Positions 1-7,183 of a stretch of DNA of 13,676 nt are shown here, in pieces (within the stretch, counting starts at the first letter, position 1; the number at the start of each line of letters is the position of its first letter). A program made the translations under genes and the position numbers. This DNA comes from Bacteroidota bacterium (GTDB lineage: Bacteria > Bacteroidota > Bacteroidia > Bacteroidales > Tenuifilaceae): assembly GCA_023406715.1 (NCBI GenBank), contig JAEXVC010000036.1, positions 1-13,676 on the forward strand, given 5' to 3'. Under the pieces are notes generated by a model. The model ran no database searches. It was not told the origin of the DNA and saw only the letters and a list, made by a program, of their open reading frames with translations.

Positions 1-558
1 GGTTATGATATGAAACAGGTAACATTCCCTGTTCGTGTTATGAAATTCCTCGGAATTAATCAACTTTTCGTTTCTAACGCAAGCGGTGGTGTTAATCCTG
101 ATTTTGAAATTGGCGATTTAATGATTATCAACGACCACATCAACCTAATGCCAAATCCACTAATTGGACCAAACATTAGCGAACTAGGGCCACGCTTCCC
201 CGATATGCACAAAACCTACGACCCAGACTTAATGGCATTAGCCAAAGAGGTTGCTGCTGCTAACGGAATTAAACTACAGCAGGGTTGCTATGTTGGAACA
301 ACTGGTCCAACTTTCGAAACACCTAAGGAGTATGTTTATTTCAGAATTATTGGAGGCGATACAGTTGGTATGTCAACCGTTCCAGAGGTTATTGTTGCTC
401 ATCATATGAATATTCCTGTGTTTGCAATATCAATTATTACCGACTTGGGCGTTCCTGGTAAAATTGTAGAGGTATCGCACGAGGAGGTTCAAAAGGTTGG
501 TGCAATGGCCGAGCAAAAAATGACACTTATAATGAAACAAATGCTTACTAAGCTATAA
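1..558 (+). CDS. punA: purine nucleoside phosphorylase, trimeric type (C-terminal part, 5' end outside window)
   Basis: The enzyme cleaves purine ribonucleosides with phosphate to give the base and ribose-1-phosphate (cytosolic purine salvage). The reading frame is open to base 1 (G-Y-D before the first Met), and the Met at base 10 is internal: GYDMKQVTFPVRV aligns with the human enzyme's GYPLWKVTFPVRV. About 90 N-terminal residues are therefore missing. Family motifs seen are SNASGGVNPDFEIGD, NDHINL, GPTFETPKE (its Glu corresponds to human Glu201) and VGMSTVPEVIVA (Met219). Odd point: where human PNP has Asn243 (SLITN), this protein has Asp (SIITD, codon 442-444). That residue contacts the purine 6-position, so base preference may differ. 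The gene ends at a hairpin shared with convergent aroK. Family assignment is very secure; the symbol is by analogy with trimeric PNPs. Confidence 0.95.
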   Translation, partial: GYDMKQVTFPVRVMKFLGINQLFVSNASGGVNPDFEIGDLMIINDHINLMPNPLIGPNISELGPRFPDMHKTYDPDLMALAKEVAAANGIKLQQGCYVGTTGPTFETPKEYVYFRIIGGDTVGMSTVPEVIVAHHMNIPVFAISIITDLGVPGKIVEVSHEEVQKVGAMAEQKMTLIMKQMLTKL

Positions 559-562
559 TTTG

Positions 563-590
563 AAAAGGGGATCTAAATCCCCTTTTTCTT
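563..590. terminator. bidirectional hairpin terminator between punA and aroK
   Basis: AAAAGGGG (563-570), an 8-base loop, then CCCCTTTT (579-586) followed by a T-rich run. The stem is perfect over 8 bp and carries A/T tracts on both sides, so it can serve both convergent genes. It ends only a few bases from the aroK stop codon. Confidence 0.85.
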
Positions 591-1112
591 TTATATTCCT
601 CCCTGAATTATCTCCTTAATTGTTTTTGATAAATCCTGCGGATTTAAATGGTCGGCATCAACAACAATCTGAGCCTTTTCGTAAAACTTTTTGCGCTCGT
701 CGAGAACTCTAATGATATAATCGTTTAGTTCCTCCTTGGTCTTTCCCCAAAGTAAAGGTCTATTAACTTTAGCATGAATTAGGCGCGAAACAAGAGAGGA
801 AACCTCCATTCGTAGATAAACAGTCATTCCTGTTCTATTCATAAAATCGATGCTATTGTAAAAGCACGATGTACCACCACCCGACGATACTACAAAATCG
901 CCATCGAACGATGCAACCTCCTTTAGCGCTTCCTGTTCTATTATACGGAAGTAATCCTCTCCATTTATCTCGAAAATCTGTTTTATGGTTTTGCGGTGTT
1001 TAGTCTCGATGTACTCATCTAAATCGATAAATTTATAGCCAAGGGCAGATGATAACTCCTTCCCCACCGTGGTTTTACCACTAGCCATAAAACCTATAAG
1101 GTAAACTTTCAT
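591..1112 (-). CDS. aroK: shikimate kinase
   Basis: The enzyme phosphorylates shikimate at the 3-hydroxyl with ATP, the fifth step of the shikimate pathway to chorismate and aromatic amino acids; it is cytosolic. At 173 residues it has the usual length for the family. The Walker A loop is G7-F-M-A-S-G-K-T14. Asp32 (FIDLDEYIE), Arg56 (YFRIIE) and the Gly78-80 triplet (SSGGGT) form the shikimate site. Arg118 in NRPLL and Arg140 in DERKKFY match the lid and adenine-site arginines. The ATG at 1112 gives a start right before the first beta strand (MKVYLIGF). The gene lies 111 bases downstream of parC on the same strand but is separated from it by a terminator, so it is probably transcribed on its own. 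Confidence 0.95.
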   Translation of the reverse strand: MKVYLIGFMASGKTTVGKELSSALGYKFIDLDEYIETKHRKTIKQIFEINGEDYFRIIEQEALKEVASFDGDFVVSSGGGTSCFYNSIDFMNRTGMTVYLRMEVSSLVSRLIHAKVNRPLLWGKTKEELNDYIIRVLDERKKFYEKAQIVVDADHLNPQDLSKTIKEIIQGGI

Positions 1113-1159
1113 TTTAACAACGCTAAAAATAAATGCTTTAGCTAAATTAATTATTTTTT

Positions 1160-1175
1160 AGGGTTTTAAAACCCT
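1160..1175. repeat. 16-bp perfect palindrome upstream of aroK
   Basis: AGGGTTTTAAAACCCT is fully self-complementary with no loop. It lies between the parC terminator and the aroK start, about 48 bases before the aroK ATG, with T/A-rich flanks. It may be a second termination element or an operator for aroK; the sequence alone does not decide. Confidence 0.5.
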
Positions 1176-1184
1176 TTACTTTTG

Positions 1185-1214
1185 AATAAAATAAACACGA
1201 CCCTTTCGGGTCGT
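1185..1214 (-). terminator. parC terminator
   Basis: On the minus strand, ACGACCC, a four-base GAAA loop, GGGTCGT, then GTTTATTTTATT. This is a 7-bp GC-rich stem closed by a stable GNRA-type tetraloop, starting 9 bases after the parC stop codon. The plus-strand side also carries a T-rich run. Confidence 0.85.
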
Positions 1215-1223
1215 TTTTAGTTT

Positions 1224-3881
1224 TTACATCTCCAAACTCATCTGCTCGGCTGCAGAATCATCTACAGGAGAGGTTTCATCAGAAGGAACTTCAGTTACCT
1301 CCTCCTCTTCCTGAAAAGCGGATGCTTCCTTTTCCAAGGGCTCTACAAACTCAACCTTTTTAATATCGTATGTCGACAGTCGCTTACCTTTCGCTTTGTG
1401 GCCTTTTACTGCAATGAATGCATCAACATCAACGGCTTCCTTATCGCGACTGGAGTGCTTGCCACCAAACTTAATTTCAAGGCAAGGGTATAAATCGCTG
1501 TTTAAGCTAACTAGGTACGATTTATCATCCTCAGGGATGAATATTTGTGTTTTCTCAGAGTAATCGAAACGGAAACGCTTTAGATAGAACATTTTTTGCT
1601 CACCATCGAAGTAAACCGCTGAAAAAATCTTGTCGGCATCATACTTTTCAACAACTAAAGGTTGAGTATCGAAGCGAAGAGAGTATTCTGTACCTGCAAG
1701 GAAGTATGTGCCATCATTGTTTACAATCAGTATTTTCTCTCCAGGAGCAAATTCACCCAGCAAAATTCCTTTGCATTCGTGGTTTAACCTAAGCACCTCA
1801 TCGTCGAACCAAACTTTTACTCCTTCAACTGCGCCAGCCATTTTCTCCTTCATCTGGAGTTTATGGATTGCGTATCGAGTAAAGATATTCCCTTGCGAGC
1901 TACGTCCCTTAACCCCAATTTGACTGAAATCTAGTTCAAGTATCAAATTACGTAAACGAGGGCGTGGTTTTAGGAACACCTTCAAAATCTCGGTTTCGCC
2001 ATTTGGATTTGCGCTGAAGTAAAGTATCTGCGAACCGGGCGTTCCTTTGGTGATATCGTACTCCTTATCGCGGGTTGTTCCAGTAACGGCGCAGCGTTTC
2101 ATCATAATATCGCCATTCAAACCGTCGCGGTATAGCACGTTGTAAGTTGTTCGTGTATCGTTCTTTTTATAAACCGCCACGTGCTGTATATCCTTACCCA
2201 CAAATGCTTTCTCCTGCACCTTTTGGATAAAGTATTTTCCATTCTTAAGGAAAACAATTATATCGTCGATATCGGAGCAATCCGACACAAACTCATCCTT
2301 TTTAAGTCCGTATCCAACAAAACCTTCGGCGTAGTTCACGTAAAGTTTCTCGTTGGCAACCACAACCTTTGTGGCAACAATACTATCGAAACTGCGAAGT
2401 TCGGTTTTGCGCTCGCGTCCCTTGCCGTACTTTTTCTTTATCTGCTGATAGTAGTTAATGGTATAGGCGACAATGTTTGCCAAGTGATTCTTAACCTCTT
2501 CCATCTCGTTTTCAATGGCAAGGATATGCTCATCGGCTTTCTTGATATCGAATTTGGATATTTTACGAACGGGCTTTTCGGTTAACTTCAACAAATCCTC
2601 GCGGGTAATTTCCCTGCGAAGCAACTTACGGTAAGGGTTAAAACCTTTATCAATGGCATCAATAACCATTTCCCAAGTTTCGGTATCCTTTTCAAGTTCA
2701 CGGTAGATGCGTTGTTCAAAGAATATTTTTTCGAGCGATGAGTAGTGCCAATCATCCTCAAGCTCCTTCATTCTAATTTTCAACTCCCAGGTTAACAGTT
2801 CCTTGGTTCTATCGGCAGAGGCTCTCAGAATCTCCTTAACACCCATAAACCTTGGCTTATCCTGATAAATTACGCAGGAGTTAGTCGATATGGACATCTC
2901 ACAATCGGTAAATGCGTAAAGTGCATCGATAGTCATATCAGGGTTCGCATCGGGGAAAAGGTGAATTAGAATTTCGACGTTAGCAGCAGTGTTATCGTCA
3001 ATCTTTTTAACCTTGATTTTTCCCTTGTCGCTAGCTTTTACAATAGACTCAATTAACGACGATGTGGTTTTACCAAAGGGAAGTTCAGTAATTGCCAATG
3101 TTTTGCGGTCGACTTTTTGAATGCGAGCACGCATTTTCACTGTTCCACCCCTTACTCCATCGTTGTAACGGCTACAATCGGCCAATCCACCTGTTGGAAA
3201 ATCGGGGTAAAGTTCAAAATCTTTGCCCTTTAAATAATCGATAGAGGCATCTATTAACTCATTAAAGTTGTGCGGAAGAATTTTAGATGCCAAACCAACC
3301 GCAATACCCTCTACACCTTGAGCAAGCAATAGTGGGAACTTTACAGGTAGCGTTACTGGCTCCTGATTCCTACCATCGTAGCTTAGCATCCACTCTGTGG
3401 TTTTTGGGTTAAAAACCACATCGAGCGCAAATTTTGATAAACGCGCCTCAATATAACGTGGTGCAGCAGCTCCATCGCCTGTAAGCGTATTACCCCAGTT
3501 ACCCTGAGTATCGATAAGTAAATTTTTCTGTCCCAGCTGAACCAACGCATCGCCAATGGATGCATCGCCGTGTGGGTGAAACTGCATTGTAAAACCAATT
3601 ACGTTGGCAACCTTGTTATAGCGGCCATCGTCCAAACGTTTCATCGAATGCAGAATACGACGCTGAACTGGTTTCAATCCATCGTCCAAATGCGGAACGG
3701 CACGTTCCAGAATTACGTACGATGCATAATCCAGAAACCAATCCTTGTACATACCGGTAAGATGAGCCTTTTTGGTACCATCGCCGGTAAGCTTCTCTAT
3801 TTTGGCGTGTAACTCGGGGGAATTATCTTCGTTTTCTCCTTCGGTTAATAACTCGTCGGCATCAAAATCGTCCAATCGCAT
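1224..3881 (-). CDS. parC: DNA topoisomerase IV subunit A
   Basis: This is the DNA-cleaving subunit of topoisomerase IV, which with ParE decatenates daughter chromosomes and relaxes supercoils. It has 885 residues. An acidic N-terminal extension of about 40 residues precedes the winged-helix cleavage domain (LKPVQRRILHSM near 69-80). The catalytic Tyr is Y143 in AAAPRYIEARLS, with Arg142 before it. The tower and coiled-coil regions run to about residue 480, followed by a beta-propeller-like C-terminal half. The tail is rich in Glu/Asp. The gene lies 40 bases after parE, with AGAGG 8 bases before the ATG, unusual here since most window genes lack a Shine-Dalgarno. In the quinolone-determining segment HPHGDASIGD, the residue matching E. 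coli ParC Ser80 is Ala107 and the one matching Glu84 is Asp111. GyrA is the alternative, but linkage to parE and the lack of a GyrA box favour ParC. Confidence 0.95.
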   Translation of the reverse strand: MRLDDFDADELLTEGENEDNSPELHAKIEKLTGDGTKKAHLTGMYKDWFLDYASYVILERAVPHLDDGLKPVQRRILHSMKRLDDGRYNKVANVIGFTMQFHPHGDASIGDALVQLGQKNLLIDTQGNWGNTLTGDGAAAPRYIEARLSKFALDVVFNPKTTEWMLSYDGRNQEPVTLPVKFPLLLAQGVEGIAVGLASKILPHNFNELIDASIDYLKGKDFELYPDFPTGGLADCSRYNDGVRGGTVKMRARIQKVDRKTLAITELPFGKTTSSLIESIVKASDKGKIKVKKIDDNTAANVEILIHLFPDANPDMTIDALYAFTDCEMSISTNSCVIYQDKPRFMGVKEILRASADRTKELLTWELKIRMKELEDDWHYSSLEKIFFEQRIYRELEKDTETWEMVIDAIDKGFNPYRKLLRREITREDLLKLTEKPVRKISKFDIKKADEHILAIENEMEEVKNHLANIVAYTINYYQQIKKKYGKGRERKTELRSFDSIVATKVVVANEKLYVNYAEGFVGYGLKKDEFVSDCSDIDDIIVFLKNGKYFIQKVQEKAFVGKDIQHVAVYKKNDTRTTYNVLYRDGLNGDIMMKRCAVTGTTRDKEYDITKGTPGSQILYFSANPNGETEILKVFLKPRPRLRNLILELDFSQIGVKGRSSQGNIFTRYAIHKLQMKEKMAGAVEGVKVWFDDEVLRLNHECKGILLGEFAPGEKILIVNNDGTYFLAGTEYSLRFDTQPLVVEKYDADKIFSAVYFDGEQKMFYLKRFRFDYSEKTQIFIPEDDKSYLVSLNSDLYPCLEIKFGGKHSSRDKEAVDVDAFIAVKGHKAKGKRLSTYDIKKVEFVEPLEKEASAFQEEEEVTEVPSDETSPVDDSAAEQMSLEM

Positions 3882-3921
3882 TGTTTTTCCTCTATTTCAA
3901 CAAATTCAAAATACTATTTGG

Positions 3922-5823
3922 TTATGCAACCAAATTATCATCTAACGCATTCACATCCTCGGCCTCAGAATCTACAACAACCTTATCTTCCTCAATAATA
4001 TCCTCTTCAATTCTTAAGTTATTGATGATAAATCCTTGACGGTCGGGTGTGTTTTTGCCCATATAAAATTCCAACAAATCAAATATTTGGTCATCCTTAG
4101 TTAAACGAACGGGGTCTAAGCGCATATCCTCGCCAATAAAATTTTTGAACTCATCGGGTGAAATTTCACCAAGACCTTTGAATCGAGTTATCTCAGGATT
4201 TGGACCAAGTTCCCTAATTGCTTTCTCCTTCTCCTCGGGCGAGTAGCAGTAGGTTGTTTTCTTCTTGTTACGAACCCTGAATAGTGGGGTTTGAAGTATA
4301 AAAAGGTGCTCCTGACGGATTAACTCAGGGAAGAACTGAAGAAAGAACGATATAAGCAACAGGCGAATGTGCATACCGTCCACATCGGCATCGGTGGCAA
4401 CCACAATCTTGTTGTAGCGTAGGTTGTCCATATCGTCCTCAATGTTCAGCGCAGCCTGTAGCAGATTGAACTCCTCGTTCTCGTAAACAATCTTCTTGGT
4501 TAAACCATAGGTGTTCAAAGGCTTACCACGAAGCGAGAATACTGCCTGTGTATTCACATCGCGCGATTTGGTGATTGAACCACTCGCAGAATCACCCTCA
4601 GTGATGAATAGCGTAGATTCATCTGCACGTTTCTCGTTGGTGTTGTAGTGAACACGGCAATCGCGCAGTTTCTTATTGTGAAGACTAGCCTTTTTTGCAC
4701 GCTCGCGGGCTAATTTCTTGATACCCGAAATGGCCTTACGCTCCTTTTCCGATTCTAAAATTTTCTGAAGAAGAGTTTGGGCTGTCTCGGAGTTTTTATG
4801 CAAATAGTTGTCAAGCGAGTTCTTCACGAAATCGCCAATAAACTTGCTAACAGATGGCCCGTTTGGCCCCATATCCTTGCTACCAAGTTTGGTTTTGGTT
4901 TGCGACTCAAACACTGGATCCTCAACCCTAACGCTAATGGCGCAAATAATGGATGTACGAATATCGGAAGGGTCGAAGTCCTTACGGTAAAATTCGCGAA
5001 TGGTTTTTACGTAAGCCTCGCGGAATGCAGAAAGGTGAGTTCCACCTTGTGTTGTATGCTGTCCGTTTACGAATGTGTAGTAATCCTCACCATACCCGTT
5101 TCCGTGGGTAATGGCCACCTCAATATCTTCGCCCTTTAAATGGATAATTTGATACAATGGCTCTCCGGAAAGGTTCTCGTTCAACAAATCGAGCAAACCA
5201 TTCTTCGACACAAAATCCTTCCCGTTAAAGTTGATAATTAGATTTGTGTTCAGGTAGCTGTAATTGCGGAGCATTGTCTCGATGTACTCTTCCTGATACT
5301 TGAAATTTCCAAAAACAGTTTCGTCTGGGGTGAACTCCACAATTGTTCCGTTAGCATCGCCATTGGACGAAAATTCAAGTTCATTTACCAACTGACCCGC
5401 CGAAAATTCAACTTGCTTTGCAACTCCTTCTCGAACACTCTTAATTATGAATTTATTCGATAATGCATTTACCGCCTTAATACCCACACCGTTCAAACCC
5501 ACCGATTTTTTGAAAACCTTTGAGTCGTACTTGGCGCCAGTATTCATTTTGGAAGCAACATCCTTAAGTTTCCCTTGCGGAATACCACGTCCATAGTCGC
5601 GAACAGTAACAGTGGAATCCGCCAGGGTAATATCAACACGTTTCCCAAACCCCATCATATACTCATCGATAGAGTTATCGAGAACCTCTTTTAGCAGAAT
5701 GTAAACCCCGTCGTCGGGTTGAGAGCCATCGCCCAACTTTCCTATGTACATACCCGGACGTTTGCGGATATGCTCCTGCCACTCCAGCGTTTTAATGCTC
5801 TCTTCTGAATAACCTGTAGTCAT
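3922..5823 (-). CDS. parE: DNA topoisomerase IV subunit B
   Basis: This is the ATPase subunit of topoisomerase IV and the partner of the adjacent parC product. It has 633 residues, the usual short type-IV length without a GyrB insert. The GHKL ATP site shows EVLDN (Glu46 general base, Asn50 for Mg), DYGRGIP (76-82) and GLNGVGIKAVNAL (109-121). A transducer domain follows, with the QTKTK loop near 308-312. The TOPRIM domain carries EGDSASG (409-415) and DADVDGMHIR (478-487), then RFKGLGE (547-553). The C-terminal tail is acidic. The ATG at 5823 gives the expected short N-terminus before SIKTLEWQEHIRKRPGMYIG. It is the first gene of a parE-parC operon. Confidence 0.96.
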   Translation of the reverse strand: MTTGYSEESIKTLEWQEHIRKRPGMYIGKLGDGSQPDDGVYILLKEVLDNSIDEYMMGFGKRVDITLADSTVTVRDYGRGIPQGKLKDVASKMNTGAKYDSKVFKKSVGLNGVGIKAVNALSNKFIIKSVREGVAKQVEFSAGQLVNELEFSSNGDANGTIVEFTPDETVFGNFKYQEEYIETMLRNYSYLNTNLIINFNGKDFVSKNGLLDLLNENLSGEPLYQIIHLKGEDIEVAITHGNGYGEDYYTFVNGQHTTQGGTHLSAFREAYVKTIREFYRKDFDPSDIRTSIICAISVRVEDPVFESQTKTKLGSKDMGPNGPSVSKFIGDFVKNSLDNYLHKNSETAQTLLQKILESEKERKAISGIKKLARERAKKASLHNKKLRDCRVHYNTNEKRADESTLFITEGDSASGSITKSRDVNTQAVFSLRGKPLNTYGLTKKIVYENEEFNLLQAALNIEDDMDNLRYNKIVVATDADVDGMHIRLLLISFFLQFFPELIRQEHLFILQTPLFRVRNKKKTTYCYSPEEKEKAIRELGPNPEITRFKGLGEISPDEFKNFIGEDMRLDPVRLTKDDQIFDLLEFYMGKNTPDRQGFIINNLRIEEDIIEEDKVVVDSEAEDVNALDDNLVA

Positions 5824-5837
5824 AATTTTATTGATTC

Positions 5838-5876
5838 AAGACATTAGACGCAAGACACTAGACTAAATACCAAAGC
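5838..5876. repeat. heptameric tandem repeat (WAGACNN x4) with conserved downstream tail
   Basis: Four consecutive 7-base units, AAGACAT, TAGACGC, AAGACAC and TAGACTA (5838-5865), share the WAGAC core. The last unit runs into TAGACTAAATACCAAAGC (5859-5876), which matches 15 of 18 positions at 7062-7079 in the same orientation. This identifies a dispersed intergenic repeat rather than chance similarity. Confidence 0.7.
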
Positions 5877-5926
5877 CTTACATCCAATAGCCATACTTAC
5901 AAAAAACACTTTAGATTTCACGATTG

Positions 5927-5934
5927 CAAAAATA
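5927..5934 (-). promoter_or_regulatory. possible -7 box for parE-parC
   Basis: The minus strand reads TATTTTTG, an exact match to the Bacteroidota TAnnTTTG box, about 100 bases before the parE ATG. No matching TTTG sits at the -33 spacing, so support is partial. Transcription from here would place the heptamer repeat in the parE leader. Confidence 0.35.
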
Positions 5935-6008
5935 AGGATTAAAAAATGCCACGGACGTTTAGTGCTGAATTAAATATCAACAGGTGGATAAGTTTTATGA
6001 ACCGGCTG

Positions 6009-6040
6009 ACAATTAGACAATTAGACAATTTGGCAATGAG
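6009..6040. repeat. 8-bp tandem repeat
   Basis: Two exact copies of ACAATTAG (6009-6024) are followed by the degenerate units ACAATTTG and GCAATGAG. The phase is 8 rather than 7, but the TAGACAA junction resembles the heptamer units of the neighbouring tract, so the two may be related. Confidence 0.6.
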
Positions 6041-6155
6041 TTAATTTGAAAATATAAAATTACCTTGATGAATTAACAAAGCATAATAATTTGAAACCAC
6101 GGGGGCGTTATCCTTTTCTTTTTTGATATATTTAAACATTAAATCATCTGTCAAA

Positions 6156-6617
6156 ATGAAACTTCACTCAATAGTCCTCTTCGCAAAAGACATCGAGAAG
6201 TCGAAAACATTCTATACCGAGTTAATTGGTCTCGATTTAGTGCACGATTTTGGGAATAATGTTATTCTTTCAGGAGGAATTTCGATATGGGAGATTCAGC
6301 AATCGCATATAATCAGTCAAAAACTCGAAATTGCATCAAATTCAAACAGGTTTGAACTGTACTTTGAAGTTGAAAATCTTGATGAAATAAATATCAAGTT
6401 GGAACAAAACAGCGTAAGGCTCCTACACCCTATCCACACAGAGCCTTGGGGGCAAAGAACATTGCGTTTTTTTGACCCCGATAACCATTTAATTGAGATT
6501 GGTGAACCGCTGGAGGTTTTTGTAATGAATATGAGCAAGCAAGGTTTGAGTCCAGAACAGATATCGAATAAGAGTGGAATTCCAATTGAAACTGTTAAAA
6601 ATTTACTAAGCATTTGA
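6156..6617 (+). CDS. VOC (glyoxalase/dioxygenase fold) protein with C-terminal helical tail
   Basis: A 153-residue single-domain vicinal-oxygen-chelate protein. The first beta-alpha-beta module is seen in MKLHSIVLFAKDIEKSKTFYTELIGLDL and the closing strand in LRFFDPDNHLIEIGEP. His4 and Glu114 sit where the family usually places metal ligands. Members isomerise or cleave small substrates or bind antibiotics, so the substrate here is unknown. The last ~28 residues (126-153, with GLSPEQISNKSG and IPIETVKNLL) form a helix-turn-helix-like appendage. The ATG at 6156 starts exactly on the first VOC strand, so I prefer it over the in-frame TTG at 6123. arfB begins 3 bases after the stop, making a two-gene operon. 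Confidence 0.85.
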   Translation: MKLHSIVLFAKDIEKSKTFYTELIGLDLVHDFGNNVILSGGISIWEIQQSHIISQKLEIASNSNRFELYFEVENLDEINIKLEQNSVRLLHPIHTEPWGQRTLRFFDPDNHLIEIGEPLEVFVMNMSKQGLSPEQISNKSGIPIETVKNLLSI

Positions 6618-6620
6618 GCA

Positions 6621-7040
6621 ATGGAACTAGACGTACTTCAGAATAGAGATTTCAGTTCAGAGTTTACCTTTGGCACATCGCGGAGCGGTGGTCCTGGTGG
6701 ACAGAATGTGAACAAGGTTAGCACAAAGGTTGAACTAAGGTTTAATGTGATTGAGTCCGTTCTACTCTGGGCCGATGAGAAGGAAATCATCCTAAAAAAA
6801 CTTGAAAATAAAATAAACAAGGATGGCGAGTTGATTCTAGTTTCGCAGTCGGAGCGCTCGCAGTTGGCCAATAAGGAGAAAGTGGTTGAAAAGTTTTACA
6901 CATTGCTCAGAAAAACACTAACCCCACAAAAGCAACGTAAACCCACCAAGCAAACCAAAGCATCGAAAGAAAAAAGGTTACAAAGCAAAAAACTGAATTC
7001 AGAAAAGAAAAGTTTACGAAAATCAATAAATACCAATTAA
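6621..7040 (+). CDS. arfB: alternative ribosome-rescue factor ArfB (peptidyl-tRNA hydrolase, RF-like)
   Basis: ArfB enters the empty A site of ribosomes stalled without a stop codon and hydrolyses the peptidyl-tRNA. It has 139 residues, the usual length, with no codon-recognition domain. The catalytic GGQ is at 26-28 inside SRSGGPGGQNVNKVSTKVEL, the class-I release-factor signature. A strongly basic tail (about residues 105-139, Lys/Arg-rich with QKQRKPTKQTKASKEKR) matches the mRNA-tunnel-binding tail of ArfB/ICT1. The ATG lies 3 bases after the VOC stop, so the two are probably co-transcribed. A class-I release factor is excluded by size. Confidence 0.93.
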   Translation: MELDVLQNRDFSSEFTFGTSRSGGPGGQNVNKVSTKVELRFNVIESVLLWADEKEIILKKLENKINKDGELILVSQSERSQLANKEKVVEKFYTLLRKTLTPQKQRKPTKQTKASKEKRLQSKKLNSEKKSLRKSINTN

Positions 7041-7054
7041 GTAAAATAAAAACA

Positions 7055-7079
7055 GAGACAATAGACTAAACTTCAAAGC
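7055..7079. repeat. second copy of the AGAC-core heptamer repeat
   Basis: Two 7-base units, GAGACAA and TAGACTA (7055-7068), run into TAGACTAAACTTCAAAGC (7062-7079), a 15/18 match to 5859-5876. The tract lies 14 bases after arfB. The two copies are direct repeats on either side of the VOC-arfB pair. Confidence 0.65.
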
Positions 7080-7105
7080 ATATTGATTAATAAAAAATTA
7101 GAATA

Positions 7106-7136
7106 TTTATATCATAAAGAACTAGTCGTATTTTTG
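7106..7136 (+). promoter_or_regulatory. Bacteroidota-type promoter for the SpoIIE/TPR gene
   Basis: TTTA (7106-7109, consensus TTTG), a 19-base spacer, then TATTTTTG (7129-7136), an exact TAnnTTTG -7 box. Transcription would start near 7143 and leave a leader of about 40 bases before the ATG at 7184. Confidence 0.6.
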
Positions 7137-7183
7137 AATTCACTAATTTTATAGACAATCGATTCTTTAAATATTGCTGATGT

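Larger units (their letters stand above)
5824..6155. other. 332-base intergenic region with AGAC-core repeats, divergent between parE and the VOC gene
   Basis: No credible gene was found. It must hold the promoters for parE (leftward) and for the VOC-arfB pair (rightward). It carries two tandem repeat tracts (listed separately). It also has a loose inverted repeat GTTAATT (6040-6046)/AATTAAC (6071-6077), too long-looped to call a terminator. An in-frame TTG at 6123 could extend the VOC gene but is not needed. Confidence 0.6.

Noticed and set aside
2181..2585. Open frame on the plus strand opposite parC (134 codons)
   Set aside because: It is antisense to a strongly conserved gene, has no recognisable motif, and reads like a complementary shadow of ParC codons. 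Similar frames opposite parC, parE and aroK were set aside for the same reason.
5838..6040. CRISPR array
   Set aside because: Units are 7-8 bases in direct tandem with no spacers; neither repeat length nor spacing fits CRISPR.
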